In this document: in pieces, positions 8,771-18,395 of the stretch
How positions within the stretch are numbered: position 1 is the first letter of the stretch
How the letters are laid out: each line of letters begins with the position of its first letter
Assembly: GCF_027571385.1 (NCBI RefSeq)
Contig: NZ_CP085636.1
Coordinates: 4,716,001 to 4,780,000 of the forward strand
Source of the DNA: Shewanella sp. MTB7
GTDB lineage: Bacteria > Pseudomonadota > Gammaproteobacteria > Enterobacterales > Shewanellaceae
Direction of reading: 5' to 3'
DNA: 64,000 bases
Translations under genes and position numbers: made by a program
Notes under the pieces: model-generated
The model's database searches: none
The model's input: the letters and a program-made list of their open reading frames with translations, nothing else
What the model was told of the DNA's origin: nothing

Positions 8771-9853
8771 TTAAAAGCCTAAGTCCATCTGTGATTCACT
8801 CGCTTCACTTTGTTCCGATTTCTGGGCATCTGCCTGACTCGCCAAACCTACCGAGACTCCTAATAATCGTATCCCTCTTCCCTGTTGTCGCTCCAAAGCT
8901 TGAACGAGCAGATCATAAAACAGTTTTACCGATACTTCATCACTTCTGTGCTCTATGGTGGTCTGTTTAAAATCATTAAACTTAAGCTTCACCACTTGTT
9001 TGTGTATCTTCCTCTCTTTGGCACTGCGATGAATGCGCGTCGAAAGCTCCTGCAGTAATTGCGGCATCACACCTTGGCACTGCTCTAGTGTGTAGATATC
9101 TTTAGCTAGTGTGGTCTCAACCCCAACCGACTTGCTTTCTCTATGGGAGCTAATCTCCCGTAAATCGATACCTTGGGCTCGTTCGATTAAGACGGTGCCA
9201 AACTTGCCAAAACGAGCTATCAGCTCATCTTTCGGGTAATCCTGTAAATCACCGCAGGTGACCAGTCCGATATCTTCAAGCTTTTTACCTGTGACCTTAC
9301 CAACACCTGGAATTTTTGTTAAAGGTAAGGTTTTTACAAAAGGGGAAATCATCTCTGGTGTTATCACATATTGTCCATTAGGTTTATTGAGATCGGAGGC
9401 GACTTTGGCGAGAAACTTCACAGGGGCGATACCGGCAGACGCCGTTAATCCTGTTAACTCGAATATCTCCTGACGAATCGCCTCAGCAATACGCGTAGCT
9501 GAGCCCTGACATTGAGTGCTGTCACTGACATCTAAATAGGCTTCATCGAGAGATAGGGGTTCGATTAAATCGGTGTAGCGAGCAAAAACTTCACGGATTT
9601 GGTTAGATACCTCTTTGTAAACCAACATGCGCCCAGGAACTAATATTAAGTCCGGACACAGCTTTAATGCGTAGCCTGAAGCCATTGCTGAACGTACGCC
9701 AAAAACGCGAGCTTCATAGTTACAAGTGCTGATCACCCCACGACGATCACTGCGTCCTCCCACAGCAATCGGTTTGCCTCTCAGTTCGGGGAAATCACGC
9801 ATTTCCACTGCGGCAAAATAACAATCCATATCGATATGAATGATTTTCTTCAC
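8771..9853 (-). CDS. dinB: DNA polymerase IV (Y family, translesion)
   Basis: Error-prone polymerase that copies past damaged bases. With the GTG start at 9853 the protein has 360 residues and the active-site acids fall at D8, D103 and E104, exactly the E. coli numbering; the steric-gate residue is F13 in [10 protein letters not shown]. An in-frame TTG two codons upstream is the alternative start. The helix-hairpin-helix region ([16 protein letters not shown]) and the little-finger domain are present; the C-terminus has an acidic, Q/S-rich tail but no clear beta-clamp motif that I can name with certainty. A LexA box 70 bp upstream indicates SOS control. Confidence 0.95.
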   Translation of the reverse strand: MKKIIHIDMDCYFAAVEMRDFPELRGKPIAVGGRSDRRGVISTCNYEARVFGVRSAMASGYALKLCPDLILVPGRMLVYKEVSNQIREVFARYTDLIEPLSLDEAYLDVSDSTQCQGSATRIAEAIRQEIFELTGLTASAGIAPVKFLAKVASDLNKPNGQYVITPEMISPFVKTLPLTKIPGVGKVTGKKLEDIGLVTCGDLQDYPKDELIARFGKFGTVLIERAQGIDLREISSHRESKSVGVETTLAKDIYTLEQCQGVMPQLLQELSTRIHRSAKERKIHKQVVKLKFNDFKQTTIEHRSDEVSVKLFYDLLVQALERQQGRGIRLLGVSVGLASQADAQKSEQSEASESQMDLGF

Positions 9854-9922
9854 GGTCAATTAATTTCTTAATCCGGGTGTCACTCACACACGAGCACACC
9901 AATTTATCTCTTTCAATTAAGA

Positions 9923-9942
9923 TACTGTATATTTAAACAGTA
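9923..9942. promoter_or_regulatory. LexA (SOS) box upstream of dinB
   Basis: TACTGTATATTTAAACAGTA matches the gammaproteobacterial LexA consensus at nearly all positions, with the CTGT and ACAG half-sites at the right distance. It lies 70 bp before the dinB start codon. Confidence 0.9.
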
Positions 9943-10270
9943 CTCAAGTTATTGTCACCCAAAAATAGAAAGGAGTCATTAAGAGCTCTTCTATAACACT
10001 TCAACATTAAAGAGATAGGTAACACTGTTAAATTTTAAACGGTTGAATACTCATCGGTGATTCTTTGAATATATTGAGCAACGCAATCAATCTAGTTGAG
10101 GACACTTGATTGGCGCTTAGAGAAGGGTTTCGACGATCTGTTACACATGGATAAAAATACAGATGGCTAACGCACAAACAGTATTGAAAACGATTTAAGC
10201 TGTCACAGAAATAGAATATCGGCTCATTTACATCTGAACACTAATACAGGCTCTAAAAAGTAGAGAAAGC
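9943..10270. other. Intergenic stretch with no recognised feature
   Basis: About 330 bp between the LexA box and a small hypothetical gene. I see no ORF with a ribosome binding site, no terminator and no strong repeat. Confidence 0.5.
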
Positions 10271-10459
10271 TTAAAACTGCGCATAGATCATCTTAATCTC
10301 ATCTTCGCTCAAGGCAATGGTTTCACAGTGACTCGAGTTTGATAACTGATGCTTTGCTCTGATTAGCTCAGACTCTAGTGACTTTATCCGCAGTTGCAGA
10401 TTTGAGATCTGTTCGCCAAAGCTGTCTGGCATTAACTCTATTTGCTTGGTTGTGTTCAT
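10271..10459 (-). CDS. Small hypothetical coiled-coil protein
   Basis: A 62-residue protein with GGAGG six bases before the ATG, so translation is likely. Residues 15-45 (QISNLQLRIKSLESELIRAK) show a leucine heptad pattern typical of a short coiled coil; the C-terminus is acidic and ends MIYAQF. It has no signal peptide or membrane segment. It stands alone between dinB and the bacterioferritin operon on the same strand. I do not recognise the family and assign no function. Confidence 0.6.
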   Translation of the reverse strand: MNTTKQIELMPDSFGEQISNLQLRIKSLESELIRAKHQLSNSSHCETIALSEDEIKMIYAQF

Positions 10460-10612
10460 ATCAATCCTCCCACAATGTTACTCATTTAGGATAAAGGATT
10501 TGACTGAACTTAAGCTGTATGAAGAAGAACTTACTTGTACGAAATTGCATCGTTTTGTATCAAGAACATATTATTCCTGACACAACAATTAATAGATCAT
10601 AATATCTTTCAT

Positions 10613-10638
10613 AAAAAAACCCAGTTAAAAACTAGGCT
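10613..10638 (-). terminator. Terminator of the bacterioferritin operon
   Basis: On the minus strand CCTAGT pairs with ACTGGG (one G-T pair) around a short T/A loop and is followed by seven T. Confidence 0.75.
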
Positions 10639-10664
10639 TAATTTTTAACTATTATCTTAAGCCA

Positions 10665-11132
10665 CTACATTTTTGATTGTAGATAGTTTTGTAATCCAAC
10701 TTTACCGATCAAACCTAACTGTTTTTCAAGCCAATACATGTGATCTGATTCAGTCTCATCAAGTAACACCTCTAAGATTTCTCGGGTCTGATAATCTTTC
10801 TTATCTTCACATAAGGCTATTGCCTTGCGAAGATTCTCAGCAACTTGATACTCATAATTAAGGTCATTTTCCAACATCTCTTGCGTATTCTTACCAATAT
10901 TAAGCGCTTCACGACTGGCTACATCTGGGGTTCCCTCTAAAAACAAAATGCGCTGAACCAGTTTTCCAGCATGCACCCGCTCATCGTCTGATTCATGGGA
11001 AATTCGTACGTGTAGCTCATTCAACCCCCAATCTTCATACATCAATCCATGGACAAAATATTGGTCCATTGCCGAGAGTTCACCGGTCAAAAGCTGATTA
11101 AGTGTATCGATAACGTCTTGATTACCTTTCAT
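10665..11132 (-). CDS. bfr: Bacterioferritin subunit, ferroxidase type without the haem methionine
   Basis: Iron-storage cage subunit, 155 residues. The ferroxidase ligands are present: E18, E51, H54, E94 and, after a one-residue insertion relative to E. coli, the E/H pair in DETESDHMYWLE. Position 52, the haem-ligating methionine of typical bacterioferritins, is arginine (DDERVHAG). This is the pattern of the non-haem partner in two-subunit bacterioferritins such as those of Neisseria and Shewanella. It starts nine bases after the stop of the other bfr gene, so both subunits are made from one mRNA and presumably assemble into a mixed shell. AGG lies five bases before the ATG. Confidence 0.92.
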   Translation of the reverse strand: MKGNQDVIDTLNQLLTGELSAMDQYFVHGLMYEDWGLNELHVRISHESDDERVHAGKLVQRILFLEGTPDVASREALNIGKNTQEMLENDLNYEYQVAENLRKAIALCEDKKDYQTREILEVLLDETESDHMYWLEKQLGLIGKVGLQNYLQSKM

Positions 11133-11141
11133 ACTAGCCTC

Positions 11142-11612
11142 TTATTTATCTATTTTTGATTGTAAGTAGTTTTGGATGCCCGTTAGTCCGATCAATTCCT
11201 GCTGAGCCTCAAGCCAATCCAGATGCTCCTCTTCATCTTCCAGAATATCTTCAAGAACATCTCGGCTTACATAATCACGCTCTGTTTCACAAAGCTCAAT
11301 AGCTTCACGGAGTTGAACTAACTCCTCCTCTAACATCTCTTTGTCGCAAGCCAGCATCTCTTCACTGTGCTCACCAATACGTAATCTTTGTAGCATCTGG
11401 AGATTAGGCAGTCCCTCTAGAAATAACACTCGTTCGATCAACTTATCCGCATGTTTCATATCTTGGATAGATTTCTTGTATTCCGTTTTATCGAGCGCAT
11501 CTAATCCCCAATTCTTAAACATTCTGGCATGGAGGAAGTACTGATTTATTGCAGTCAATTCAAAGGTAAGTACCTTATTGAGCTGACTAAGTACTTTAGG
11601 TTGGCCTTTCAT
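11142..11612 (-). CDS. bfr: Bacterioferritin subunit, haem-binding type with altered ferroxidase site
   Basis: First gene of the bacterioferritin operon, 156 residues from the ATG at 11612, which has GGGAGA seven bases upstream; eight extra codons in the open frame lack such a site. The haem ligand M52 is present ([10 protein letters not shown]), but the ferroxidase residue at 51 is aspartate and position 94 is leucine, while E18, H54, E127 and H130 remain. The subunit therefore looks suited to bind haem between monomers and poor at iron oxidation, complementary to the downstream partner. A Fur-box-like sequence lies about 140 bp upstream. Confidence 0.92.
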   Translation of the reverse strand: MKGQPKVLSQLNKVLTFELTAINQYFLHARMFKNWGLDALDKTEYKKSIQDMKHADKLIERVLFLEGLPNLQMLQRLRIGEHSEEMLACDKEMLEEELVQLREAIELCETERDYVSRDVLEDILEDEEEHLDWLEAQQELIGLTGIQNYLQSKIDK

Positions 11613-11748
11613 TTGATTCTCTCCCAAATTAAACACTGATAAGAAAATATAAAAAAATAATTAGAATTTGATCTACATCAATAAATAGAGGTTAACACAC
11701 CATTAGCTAAAAAGATAAAAATCCTTATATATCATAACCTTGGTAAAG

Positions 11749-11767
11749 AAGAAGTATTATCATTAAG
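11749..11767. promoter_or_regulatory. Fur-box-like sequence upstream of bfr
   Basis: The minus strand CTTAATGATAATACTTCTT matches the 19-bp Fur consensus at 13 positions, including an unbroken AATGATAAT core. The distance (about 140 bp before the ATG) is rather long. The rest of the 11613-11981 gap is AT-rich with no gene; a CCACC/GGTGG hairpin lies near 11927. Confidence 0.35.
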
Positions 11768-11981
11768 ATTTAGTTTACCAAACACATCTTAGAGAGAAGG
11801 TACTCAAATATTTACGTTTTATATAAAAACGGTGTAAACAGATTGCAGTCCATTAATAGAAAAGTTGTATGGAGATATGAAAAATAGGAAAGTTAAATGT
11901 ATCGTTTCATTAGGTTAACAGAATCCACCATAGGAGGTGGTTAATAAAACGATTAACGGATCGCGGGGATAAATCTACAAA

Positions 11982-12968
11982 TTAAAACAGCTCTATATCA
12001 TCTTCAATTTTAAGTGGAATAATAGAACCATCGGCAATAAGGTCTTCGTAAAGTCCAATCCTATCTCTACCTGTCTCTTTGATATAATAAAGTGCTTTGT
12101 CAGCTTTTACTAACAGCTCACTCGGTTCCTCTTGGCAGTTAATTTCAATGATCCCCATCGAGATAGTCACCTTCACCTCTCTACCATGATGAATGGAGAG
12201 TTTATGAGAAAAATCCTCACACAAATTCAGCATCTCAGCCTTTTCCCGCTTAGACATGATAATAACAAACTCATCACCACCAAATCTGAACATGCTATCA
12301 AGTTCGCTAAAAGTGGATTTCATCACCCTCACAAGATCAATCAGTATTTCATCACCATACAGATGACCAAAAGTATCATTGATCACTTTAAACTTATCGA
12401 TATCAAAGATACATAACCAGTAACGCTTGGCACTGAGATCACATGTCTGGGGGTTAATAACACAATCAATCGCCTCCTGTTTTATCACCTTCGCCGCTTT
12501 AGTCAGGCGAGGTAGAAAAGCTTTTCTATTAAGAAGCCCAGTTAGGGGATCGGTTTCACTCTCAATCACAATAGAGAGAAAGTTTTCGTAAACCTTAGAA
12601 AAACCTTTAAGCATCTGTTCATCCTGATTTGAAATATGTTCGCATGTGACCCATAAGATCATCACCACGACATCTTTTAACATAATAGGAGTTGCAGCTT
12701 GCTCTAATTTATTTGAAGCAAATTTAACCGTCGAGCGACGCTTTAGACACTCAAGCAATACATTATGAGCGGTCTCATTACTCTGAAGCACCAACTGAGT
12801 TACAGCTTCATCCAGAGCAAGGTCTGTATCGACTTTCAAGATCTCAACCTGCTTAGCATTGACCATCTGCCTTACTGTCGACACTAAGCTTTCGGCCAAC
12901 GAATCGAGTTGACGTTGGCCTGTCATTTGTACAACTGATTCTAATACAGCTTCCGGCTCATTGAACAT
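11982..12968 (-). CDS. GGDEF diguanylate cyclase with an N-terminal sensor-like region
   Basis: Makes cyclic di-GMP from two GTP. The 328-residue form starts at ATG 12968; a longer in-frame start adds 32 residues with no site, and the chosen start also lacks a clear Shine-Dalgarno, so the start is uncertain. Residues 1-155 form a soluble alpha/beta region that could be a GAF-like sensor. The cyclase domain from SETDPLTGLLNRKAF to the end has an intact signature FRFGGDEFVI. The inhibitory I-site RxxD is absent (SELD in its place), so product inhibition of the usual kind is not expected. No membrane segment is seen. Monocistronic. Confidence 0.9.
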   Translation of the reverse strand: MFNEPEAVLESVVQMTGQRQLDSLAESLVSTVRQMVNAKQVEILKVDTDLALDEAVTQLVLQSNETAHNVLLECLKRRSTVKFASNKLEQAATPIMLKDVVVMILWVTCEHISNQDEQMLKGFSKVYENFLSIVIESETDPLTGLLNRKAFLPRLTKAAKVIKQEAIDCVINPQTCDLSAKRYWLCIFDIDKFKVINDTFGHLYGDEILIDLVRVMKSTFSELDSMFRFGGDEFVIIMSKREKAEMLNLCEDFSHKLSIHHGREVKVTISMGIIEINCQEEPSELLVKADKALYYIKETGRDRIGLYEDLIADGSIIPLKIEDDIELF

Positions 12969-13138
12969 AATAGGTACTTTATGTAGAGTTAACTTAATTT
13001 GTGGATAATCAATAGTTACAGTAACACTTGAGATCCTTAGTATAGTTGACACTAGTGCAGGCAAAAGGGTCTGACAAGAAAATATACAAATGAGTTTGAT
13101 TCACGCCTTTGAACAACCACAAGGTAAATTTATATTCT

Positions 13139-13245
13139 TGACCTCCAAGGAAGCAGGAAATGCCTTAAATCCATGGTAAATATACGTAGGTGTTCTGACC
13201 GCCATGGATAATGGAAATGCCATAAAATGTATGGAACATTTATGG
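13139..13245. repeat. Intergenic hairpins with GGA loops (site 1)
   Basis: Between the GGDEF gene and nqrM lie hairpins including CCAT-GGATA-ATGG (13202-13214) and CCATAAAATGT-ATGGA-ACATTTATGG (13220-13245). The second is built like a hairpin at 34450-34477, both following AAATG and sharing a (C/A)TGGAACATTT core. It is an intergenic repeat family; no coding potential is seen. Confidence 0.55.
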
Positions 13246-13253
13246 TCAGACAC

Positions 13254-13287
13254 AAAAAAAGGGCATGACCTGTGCCATCCCCTTTTT
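13254..13287 (-). terminator. Terminator of the nqr-apbE-nqrM operon
   Basis: On the minus strand an A/G-rich arm and GGCA pair with TGCC and CTTTTT, with a small bulge, and a run of seven T follows. It lies just after nqrM. Confidence 0.65.
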
Positions 13288-13314
13288 ACGCTAACTGCCA
13301 TCAAAAACGTAACC

Positions 13315-13539
13315 TTAAAGAATACGGTTCTTTGCTAGCTTTTCACGCCTTGCCTCTTCAGCAGCCATCTTAGCTTTACGGTTATCACAAGGATCGTCGC
13401 AATCACACGCTTTCTCTATACCAAGAGTGCCTAGACCACCACAACTACCTGCTACCGCAGTGCGTTTAACGATGTACCCAATCGACATCAAAAGAAAAAA
13501 TAACAGTAAAACGACAAAAGCTGCAATAAATGAACTCAT
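13315..13539 (-). CDS. nqrM: Na+-NQR maturation factor NqrM
   Basis: Small membrane protein needed to build the iron-sulfur site between NqrD and NqrE. The ATG at 13539 has GGAG six bases upstream and gives 74 residues; the open frame extends ten codons further without a site. One N-terminal membrane helix (IAAFVVLLLFFLLMSIGY) is followed by the cysteine cluster CGGLGTLGIEKACDCDDPC, whose spacing matches the family (DUF539). A basic, alanine-rich tail ends the protein. It is the last gene after nqrABCDEF and apbE, 97 bp from apbE. Confidence 0.93.
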   Translation of the reverse strand: MSSFIAAFVVLLLFFLLMSIGYIVKRTAVAGSCGGLGTLGIEKACDCDDPCDNRKAKMAAEEARREKLAKNRIL

Positions 13540-13636
13540 TGTGTACTCCAACAAAGCGTATGTGAACATTATAACATCAGAACACTTAAGCTATCACCTT
13601 AGAACAAACCTAAACTTCGATAATAAACACTTGCCA

Positions 13637-14653
13637 TTACAGACCGACAAAAGGTAAGAAGGCGTCACTGTAAAAGACCTTAAAGCCTGTATCTTGTTTT
13701 TCAATTAACATGATGGCTAAACCTTCACGCTGAGCAAGCTCTAATGACGCTTCAGTGCCTAACACCATCATGGCTGTAGCATATCCATCGGCAATCATAC
13801 ACTCTTTATGAAGTACTGTTACCGAAGCCAATCTATGATCGATAGGATAACCGGTACGAGGATCGATCAAGTGCGAAAACTGACGTCCATCCTCTTCATA
13901 ATAGTTGCGGTAATCACCGGAGGTCGCAATGGCCATATTGCCAGGAGCGATAACTTGTTGCACTTCACGGTCGTCGACATCAGGCTGCTCTATTGCTACT
14001 CGCCAAGCAGAGCCATCCATTTTGTCACCAAATACGCTAAGCTCACCGCCTATTTCAACTAAGTAACCTGTAACATGATACTGATCCAATATCCTGGCAA
14101 TGACATCAACACCAAAACCTTTAGCAATAGAGGAGAGATCGACGTACAAATCCCCCTTGGTTTTGCCCAACCTATTGCCATCAACACTTAGATACTCAAT
14201 TCCCGTTCTTGCCTTAGCCTCAGCGACCACCTCTTTCGATGGTATTTCAGTAGGACGTTTATCGGGACCAAAACCCCATAGGTTAACTAAGGGCCCTAAG
14301 GTAATATCTAACGCACCATCTGTTACTTGATAAAGATGGATCCCCTCCTTTATCACAGTGGCCATATCAGCAGATACTGTGACAGTCTCTTCAAAACCTG
14401 TTGAATTAAAAAGCGATAACTCTGAATCAGGCCTATAAGTTGACATCTGATCATTGACCTTCTCGAGTGCAAGATCAATTTCAGCTTGTAATAAGTTCGC
14501 CTCCGGTAGATGCTCATTTGGCACCACTTTTATGTGGTAAGTCGTGCCCATGGTATTGCCAGAAAGAGAGATGATTTCAGCAGGGTTAGAACACCCTAAA
14601 ACAAAAAAGGTTAGCCCGATAAAAGCTAACCATTTCACAGAGGTCTTTTGCAT
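13637..14653 (-). CDS. apbE: FAD:protein FMN transferase (lipoprotein)
   Basis: Periplasmic enzyme that links FMN covalently to threonines of NqrB and NqrC. The 338-residue precursor has a lipoprotein signal with lipobox VLGC (cysteine about residue 21). Conserved blocks are GNTMGTTYHIKV near the N-terminus, SSIAKGFGVD in the middle, GGELSVFG, HLIDPRTGYP and ECMIADGYATAMMVLG, which holds the metal and substrate residues. It lies downstream of nqrF but 408 bp away, behind a MITE-like element, which may weaken co-transcription. Its targets, the SGAT motifs of NqrB and NqrC, are encoded in the same cluster. Confidence 0.95.
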   Translation of the reverse strand: MQKTSVKWLAFIGLTFFVLGCSNPAEIISLSGNTMGTTYHIKVVPNEHLPEANLLQAEIDLALEKVNDQMSTYRPDSELSLFNSTGFEETVTVSADMATVIKEGIHLYQVTDGALDITLGPLVNLWGFGPDKRPTEIPSKEVVAEAKARTGIEYLSVDGNRLGKTKGDLYVDLSSIAKGFGVDVIARILDQYHVTGYLVEIGGELSVFGDKMDGSAWRVAIEQPDVDDREVQQVIAPGNMAIATSGDYRNYYEEDGRQFSHLIDPRTGYPIDHRLASVTVLHKECMIADGYATAMMVLGTEASLELAQREGLAIMLIEKQDTGFKVFYSDAFLPFVGL

Positions 14654-14683
14654 TGACCTAAATCCTTATATTCCACTTAAGAC

Positions 14684-15057
14684 TAATACCAATCGGTATA
14701 ACTAGCATATAAAGGAAAGTGGCATGAGCTTATCAACCTCCACTTTCCACACTAGATGACAACTCTATCTGCGGATTCTAGCCTTAAAATACCAATCTAA
14801 CTAAATTATGTGATTAATTTAGAGCTATTCAGGCTTTTCAATTCAACGCGCATTGATGAGAAAATGGTTATTCCCTTTTAAATCAATGCAAAGCAGAAGT
14901 GGAATGCCTGAGAAGCTCACTTAGTGCGGGTTTCAAAGTCCTTTATGCAGTGTTAGATGCTTTCGATATAGAATAACGATTAGCTTCAAACATCTGCCTT
15001 GCCTATAGGACTTTGAATTCCCGCTGAAAAACCACATTCTTAGTGAGACTGGTATAA
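14684..15057. repeat. MITE-like element between nqrF and apbE
   Basis: This noncoding stretch is bounded by TAATACCAAT (14684-14693) and ACTGGTATAA (15048-15057), which are imperfect inverted repeats of each other. Inside, 14926-14942 and 15007-15024 form a second inverted repeat (GCGGG, AAAGTCCT against AGGACTTT, CCCGC). Part of it (14996-15027) recurs in reverse complement at 57132-57163. No ORF or transposase is present. It looks like a nonautonomous repeat inserted in the operon. Confidence 0.55.
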
Positions 15058-15061
15058 GCGA

Positions 15062-16309
15062 TTAGCCACCGAAGTCATCGAGTAAGATGTTTTCATCTTC
15101 GACACCAAGATCTTTAAGCATGCCGATAACAGCGGCGTTCATCATTGGAGGACCACACATGTAGTACTCACAATCTTCAGGAGCTTCGTGATCTCGCAGG
15201 TAACTTTCATAAAGCACATTATGAATGAAACCTGTTTTACCTTCCCAGTTATCTTCAGGCTGAGGATCTGAAAGGGCAACATGCCAATCGAAGTTTTCAT
15301 TGTCAGCCGCTAAACCATCGAAATCTTCAACATAGAACATTTCGCGCTTAGAACGAGCACCGTACCAAAAACTCATCTTACGACTTGTATGAAGACGTTT
15401 AAGCTGATCGAAGATATGAGAACGCATCGGTGCCATACCAGCACCACCACCAACAAATACCATTTCATTCGTCGTCTGTTTTGCGAAGAACTCACCGAAT
15501 GGGCCAGAGATCGTGACCTTATCACCCGCTTTTAAGCTAAAGATATAAGAAGACATCTTACCGCAAGGCAGTGACAAATCACGGGGTGGAGGTGAAGCAA
15601 TACGCACGTTGAGCATGATGATACCTTCCTCTTCAGGATAGTTCGCCATCGAATATGCACGGATTGTTTCGTCTTCAACCTTAGATTCAAGCTTGAAGAA
15701 ACCGAAATGATCCCAATCGCCACGGTATTCTGCAGGAATATCATAATCTGCATATTTTACGTGATGCGCTGGCGCTTCAATCTGAATATAACCACCGGCA
15801 CGGAATGGAACAGTATCACCATCAGGGATCTGTAACTTAAGCTCTTTAATGAAGGTGGCTTTATTATCGTTAGAGATAACAGTACATTCCCACTTCTTCA
15901 CACCGAAGATTTCATCTTCAAGCTCAATTTCCATATCGGTTTTCACGTTTACCTGACAAGATAAACGGCAGCCCTCACGAGCCTCACCTTTAGTGATATG
16001 ACCTAACTCTGTTGGTAGAATATCGCCACCACCAGATTTAACCTGTACTTTACACTGACCACAAGTACCACCGCCGCCACAGGCGCTCGATATAAAGATA
16101 CCTTTCTCAGCGAGTGCACCAAGTAACTTACCACCAGCAGGAATGCTGATACTTTTTTCAGGATCTTCATTGATCCCAATTGTAACGTCACCGCTATTTA
16201 CAAGCTTAGATTTGGCAAACAAAATTATTAACACCAAGCCCAAGACTATTGCAGTAAACATACTCACACCGAGATAAACCTCAAGTGGAGTAGATTCAAG
16301 AATATCCAT
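15062..16309 (-). CDS. nqrF: Na+-translocating NADH:quinone reductase subunit F
   Basis: Electron input subunit: it takes a hydride from NADH onto FAD and passes electrons to a 2Fe-2S cluster. The ATG at 16309 has AGGA seven bases upstream and gives 415 residues; one in-frame TTG precedes it. Order: one N-terminal membrane helix (about residues 14-32), a ferredoxin domain with C77, C83, C86 and C118, an FAD domain with [11 protein letters not shown] and a NADH domain ending [10 protein letters not shown] and LLDDFGG. Alignment with the Vibrio cholerae protein is close over the full length. It is the last structural nqr gene, 45 bp after nqrE. Confidence 0.97.
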   Translation of the reverse strand: MDILESTPLEVYLGVSMFTAIVLGLVLIILFAKSKLVNSGDVTIGINEDPEKSISIPAGGKLLGALAEKGIFISSACGGGGTCGQCKVQVKSGGGDILPTELGHITKGEAREGCRLSCQVNVKTDMEIELEDEIFGVKKWECTVISNDNKATFIKELKLQIPDGDTVPFRAGGYIQIEAPAHHVKYADYDIPAEYRGDWDHFGFFKLESKVEDETIRAYSMANYPEEEGIIMLNVRIASPPPRDLSLPCGKMSSYIFSLKAGDKVTISGPFGEFFAKQTTNEMVFVGGGAGMAPMRSHIFDQLKRLHTSRKMSFWYGARSKREMFYVEDFDGLAADNENFDWHVALSDPQPEDNWEGKTGFIHNVLYESYLRDHEAPEDCEYYMCGPPMMNAAVIGMLKDLGVEDENILLDDFGG

Positions 16310-16354
16310 CAACTTATCCTTATAAGTCCGAAACAGGAACCCTGAGGGCCCCGC

Positions 16355-16963
16355 TTATAGGGAAACACCAGAAAACGACATAAATCCAAGCGCCATAAGA
16401 CCAGCTGTAACGAAGGTAATACCTAAGCCACGCAGCCCATCAGGCACATCAGCATATTTCAGCTTTTCACGGATACCCGCTAACAAAACGATAGCCAACG
16501 CAAAACCTAGACCCGACCCCACACCAAACACAACACTTTCAGCTAGGTTGTAATCACGCTCAACCATGAAAGATACCGCACCAAAAATGGCACAGTTTAC
16601 CGTGATAAGTGGCAGGAAGATCCCTAACGCGTTATAAAGTGGTGGGAAGAACTTATCCAACACCATTTCAAGTATCTGTACCAAGGCTGCAATAACACCG
16701 ATGAAGGTGATAAATTTCAAGAAGCTTAGATCAGCATCAGGAAGACCAGCCCAGGTCAAAGCACCGGGAGCTAAAAGTCCTTGATAGATGATTTGGTTAA
16801 CGGGTACAGAGATAGCCAATACAACAACAACTGCAATACCTAGTCCCATCGCCGTGGTCACTTTCTTTGAAACCGCTAGGAATGTACACATACCTAGGAA
16901 AAAAGAGAGCGCCATATTCTCGATAAAAATAGAGCGAATTAGCAAACTTATATAATGTTCCAT
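16355..16963 (-). CDS. nqrE: Na+-translocating NADH:quinone reductase subunit E
   Basis: Membrane subunit of about six helices in inverted-topology pseudo-symmetry with NqrD. The ATG at 16963 ([20 protein letters not shown]) gives 202 residues and matches the Vibrio start; a GTG codon directly before it is in frame. C26 and C124 correspond to the two cysteines that, with those of NqrD, hold an iron centre in the middle of the membrane, which NqrM helps to assemble. It starts five bases after nqrD. Confidence 0.96.
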   Translation of the reverse strand: MEHYISLLIRSIFIENMALSFFLGMCTFLAVSKKVTTAMGLGIAVVVVLAISVPVNQIIYQGLLAPGALTWAGLPDADLSFLKFITFIGVIAALVQILEMVLDKFFPPLYNALGIFLPLITVNCAIFGAVSFMVERDYNLAESVVFGVGSGLGFALAIVLLAGIREKLKYADVPDGLRGLGITFVTAGLMALGFMSFSGVSL

Positions 16964-16968
16964 CACGC

Positions 16969-17601
16969 TTACCCCTTTGCTTCTACTTGCTCTGGCTTAA
17001 CAGTACGAATGATCCAGATCAAGGTACCAATTAAGAAGAACGCACTTGGAGGAAGCAATAACAGACCATTTGGCTGATACCAGCCACCGTCTGAAACCTT
17101 GCTTAAAATCTCAACACCGAATAACGACCCGTTACCGAAAAGCTCACGAATGAAACCAACAGACATCAAGATAGCACCGTAGCCTAAGCCATTACCGATA
17201 CCGTCCATAAAGCTCATCATTGGCGGCGTTTTCATCGCATAAGCTTCAGCACGACCCATTACAATACAGTTGGTAATAATCAAACCAACGAATACCGAAA
17301 GCTGCTTAGCAATATCATAAGCGTAAGCTTGTAGCACTTGATCAACCACGATAACCAGCGATGCAATAATTGTCATCTGTACGATAATACGTACACTACT
17401 CGGTATATGGTTACGAAGCATAGAGATGAAGAGGTTTGAAAATGCCGTAACAACCGTCAAAGCGATTGTCATTACCAATGCCGTTTCCATTTTACTGGTT
17501 ACAGCAAGCGCACTACAAACACCGAGCACTTGGAGTGCAATCGGATTGTTATTAACAATTGGCCCCGACAGAACCTGTTTAAGCTCTTTAGCGTTAGCCA
17601 T
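16969..17601 (-). CDS. nqrD: Na+-translocating NADH:quinone reductase subunit D
   Basis: Membrane subunit, 210 residues, about six helices. C29 ([10 protein letters not shown]) and C112 ([14 protein letters not shown]) are at the same positions as the iron-ligating cysteines of the Vibrio enzyme. Its ATG overlaps the end of nqrC by one base, showing tight translational coupling within the operon. Confidence 0.96.
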   Translation of the reverse strand: MANAKELKQVLSGPIVNNNPIALQVLGVCSALAVTSKMETALVMTIALTVVTAFSNLFISMLRNHIPSSVRIIVQMTIIASLVIVVDQVLQAYAYDIAKQLSVFVGLIITNCIVMGRAEAYAMKTPPMMSFMDGIGNGLGYGAILMSVGFIRELFGNGSLFGVEILSKVSDGGWYQPNGLLLLPPSAFFLIGTLIWIIRTVKPEQVEAKG

Positions 17602-18395
17602 TAACTCAGTCCTCCATTACGAAATTTCTCGATAAAGCGACCAAAACCTTCGTCACCTAACCAGAACTCAAGTGAGTTTTGAACACCATTACCTGTCAAT
17701 GTTGCACCGGACAGTGCATCGACACCGTATTCAGATGCAGCAATCACTGGATTTTTAGTGACGCTAATAACTAAGTTACCTTCAGCATCGTAAATCTTCT
17801 TACCATACCATTTCGCCATCCACTGAGGATTTTGAACTTCACCACCAAGACCAGGTGTTTCACCTGAACCGGTAAAGGCATAATAAACCAAACTCTGAAT
17901 CGTATTCATGTCGGGTTTAATGGCGAGAAATGCATACATGGTTGACCAAAGACCATAACCTTTAATAGGTAAGATAACGGTCTTAGGCTGGCCCTGTTCA
18001 TCATTGACCAGATAAACCACTGCGGTGTTAGCGACACGCTTTACTGACGCGATATCATTTTGTGGTTTAAAAGAGTTTGCAAGATCACGAGATGCTTTAT
18101 CAGCATCGAATAAATCTGCATTACCTTCAACCCAATCACCGGTTTTCAGGTCAACAAGCTTAGCGACAACGTATTTATTGTAGGTTGCAAGCACCTCAGC
18201 TTTCGACATAGGCGCATCATCAGCTTGAGTTAGACCGGCAGCTTCTAGAATGTATTTTTGCTTATCGAGCAATTTATTCTCTATCTGAATAGGTCTTAGT
18301 AATACCGCGGCAGTAGAGACAAATACTGAACAGATAAAACATAAGCCAACGACGACAAAGAGGGTTCTTCCGAACGAATCTTTTTTACTAGCCAC
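17601..18395 (-). CDS. nqrC: Na+-translocating NADH:quinone reductase subunit C
   Basis: Periplasm-facing subunit with a covalently bound FMN. I start it at GTG 18395, which has GGAGG seven bases upstream and yields [17 protein letters not shown] as in Vibrio; the open frame upstream overlaps nqrB and is not family-like. The 264-residue protein has one N-terminal membrane helix (about residues 11-33) and the flavinylation motif DALSGATLT, where T232 is the expected acceptor for ApbE. The start overlaps the nqrB stop by eight bases. Confidence 0.95.
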   Translation of the reverse strand: MASKKDSFGRTLFVVVGLCFICSVFVSTAAVLLRPIQIENKLLDKQKYILEAAGLTQADDAPMSKAEVLATYNKYVVAKLVDLKTGDWVEGNADLFDADKASRDLANSFKPQNDIASVKRVANTAVVYLVNDEQGQPKTVILPIKGYGLWSTMYAFLAIKPDMNTIQSLVYYAFTGSGETPGLGGEVQNPQWMAKWYGKKIYDAEGNLVISVTKNPVIAASEYGVDALSGATLTGNGVQNSLEFWLGDEGFGRFIEKFRNGGLS

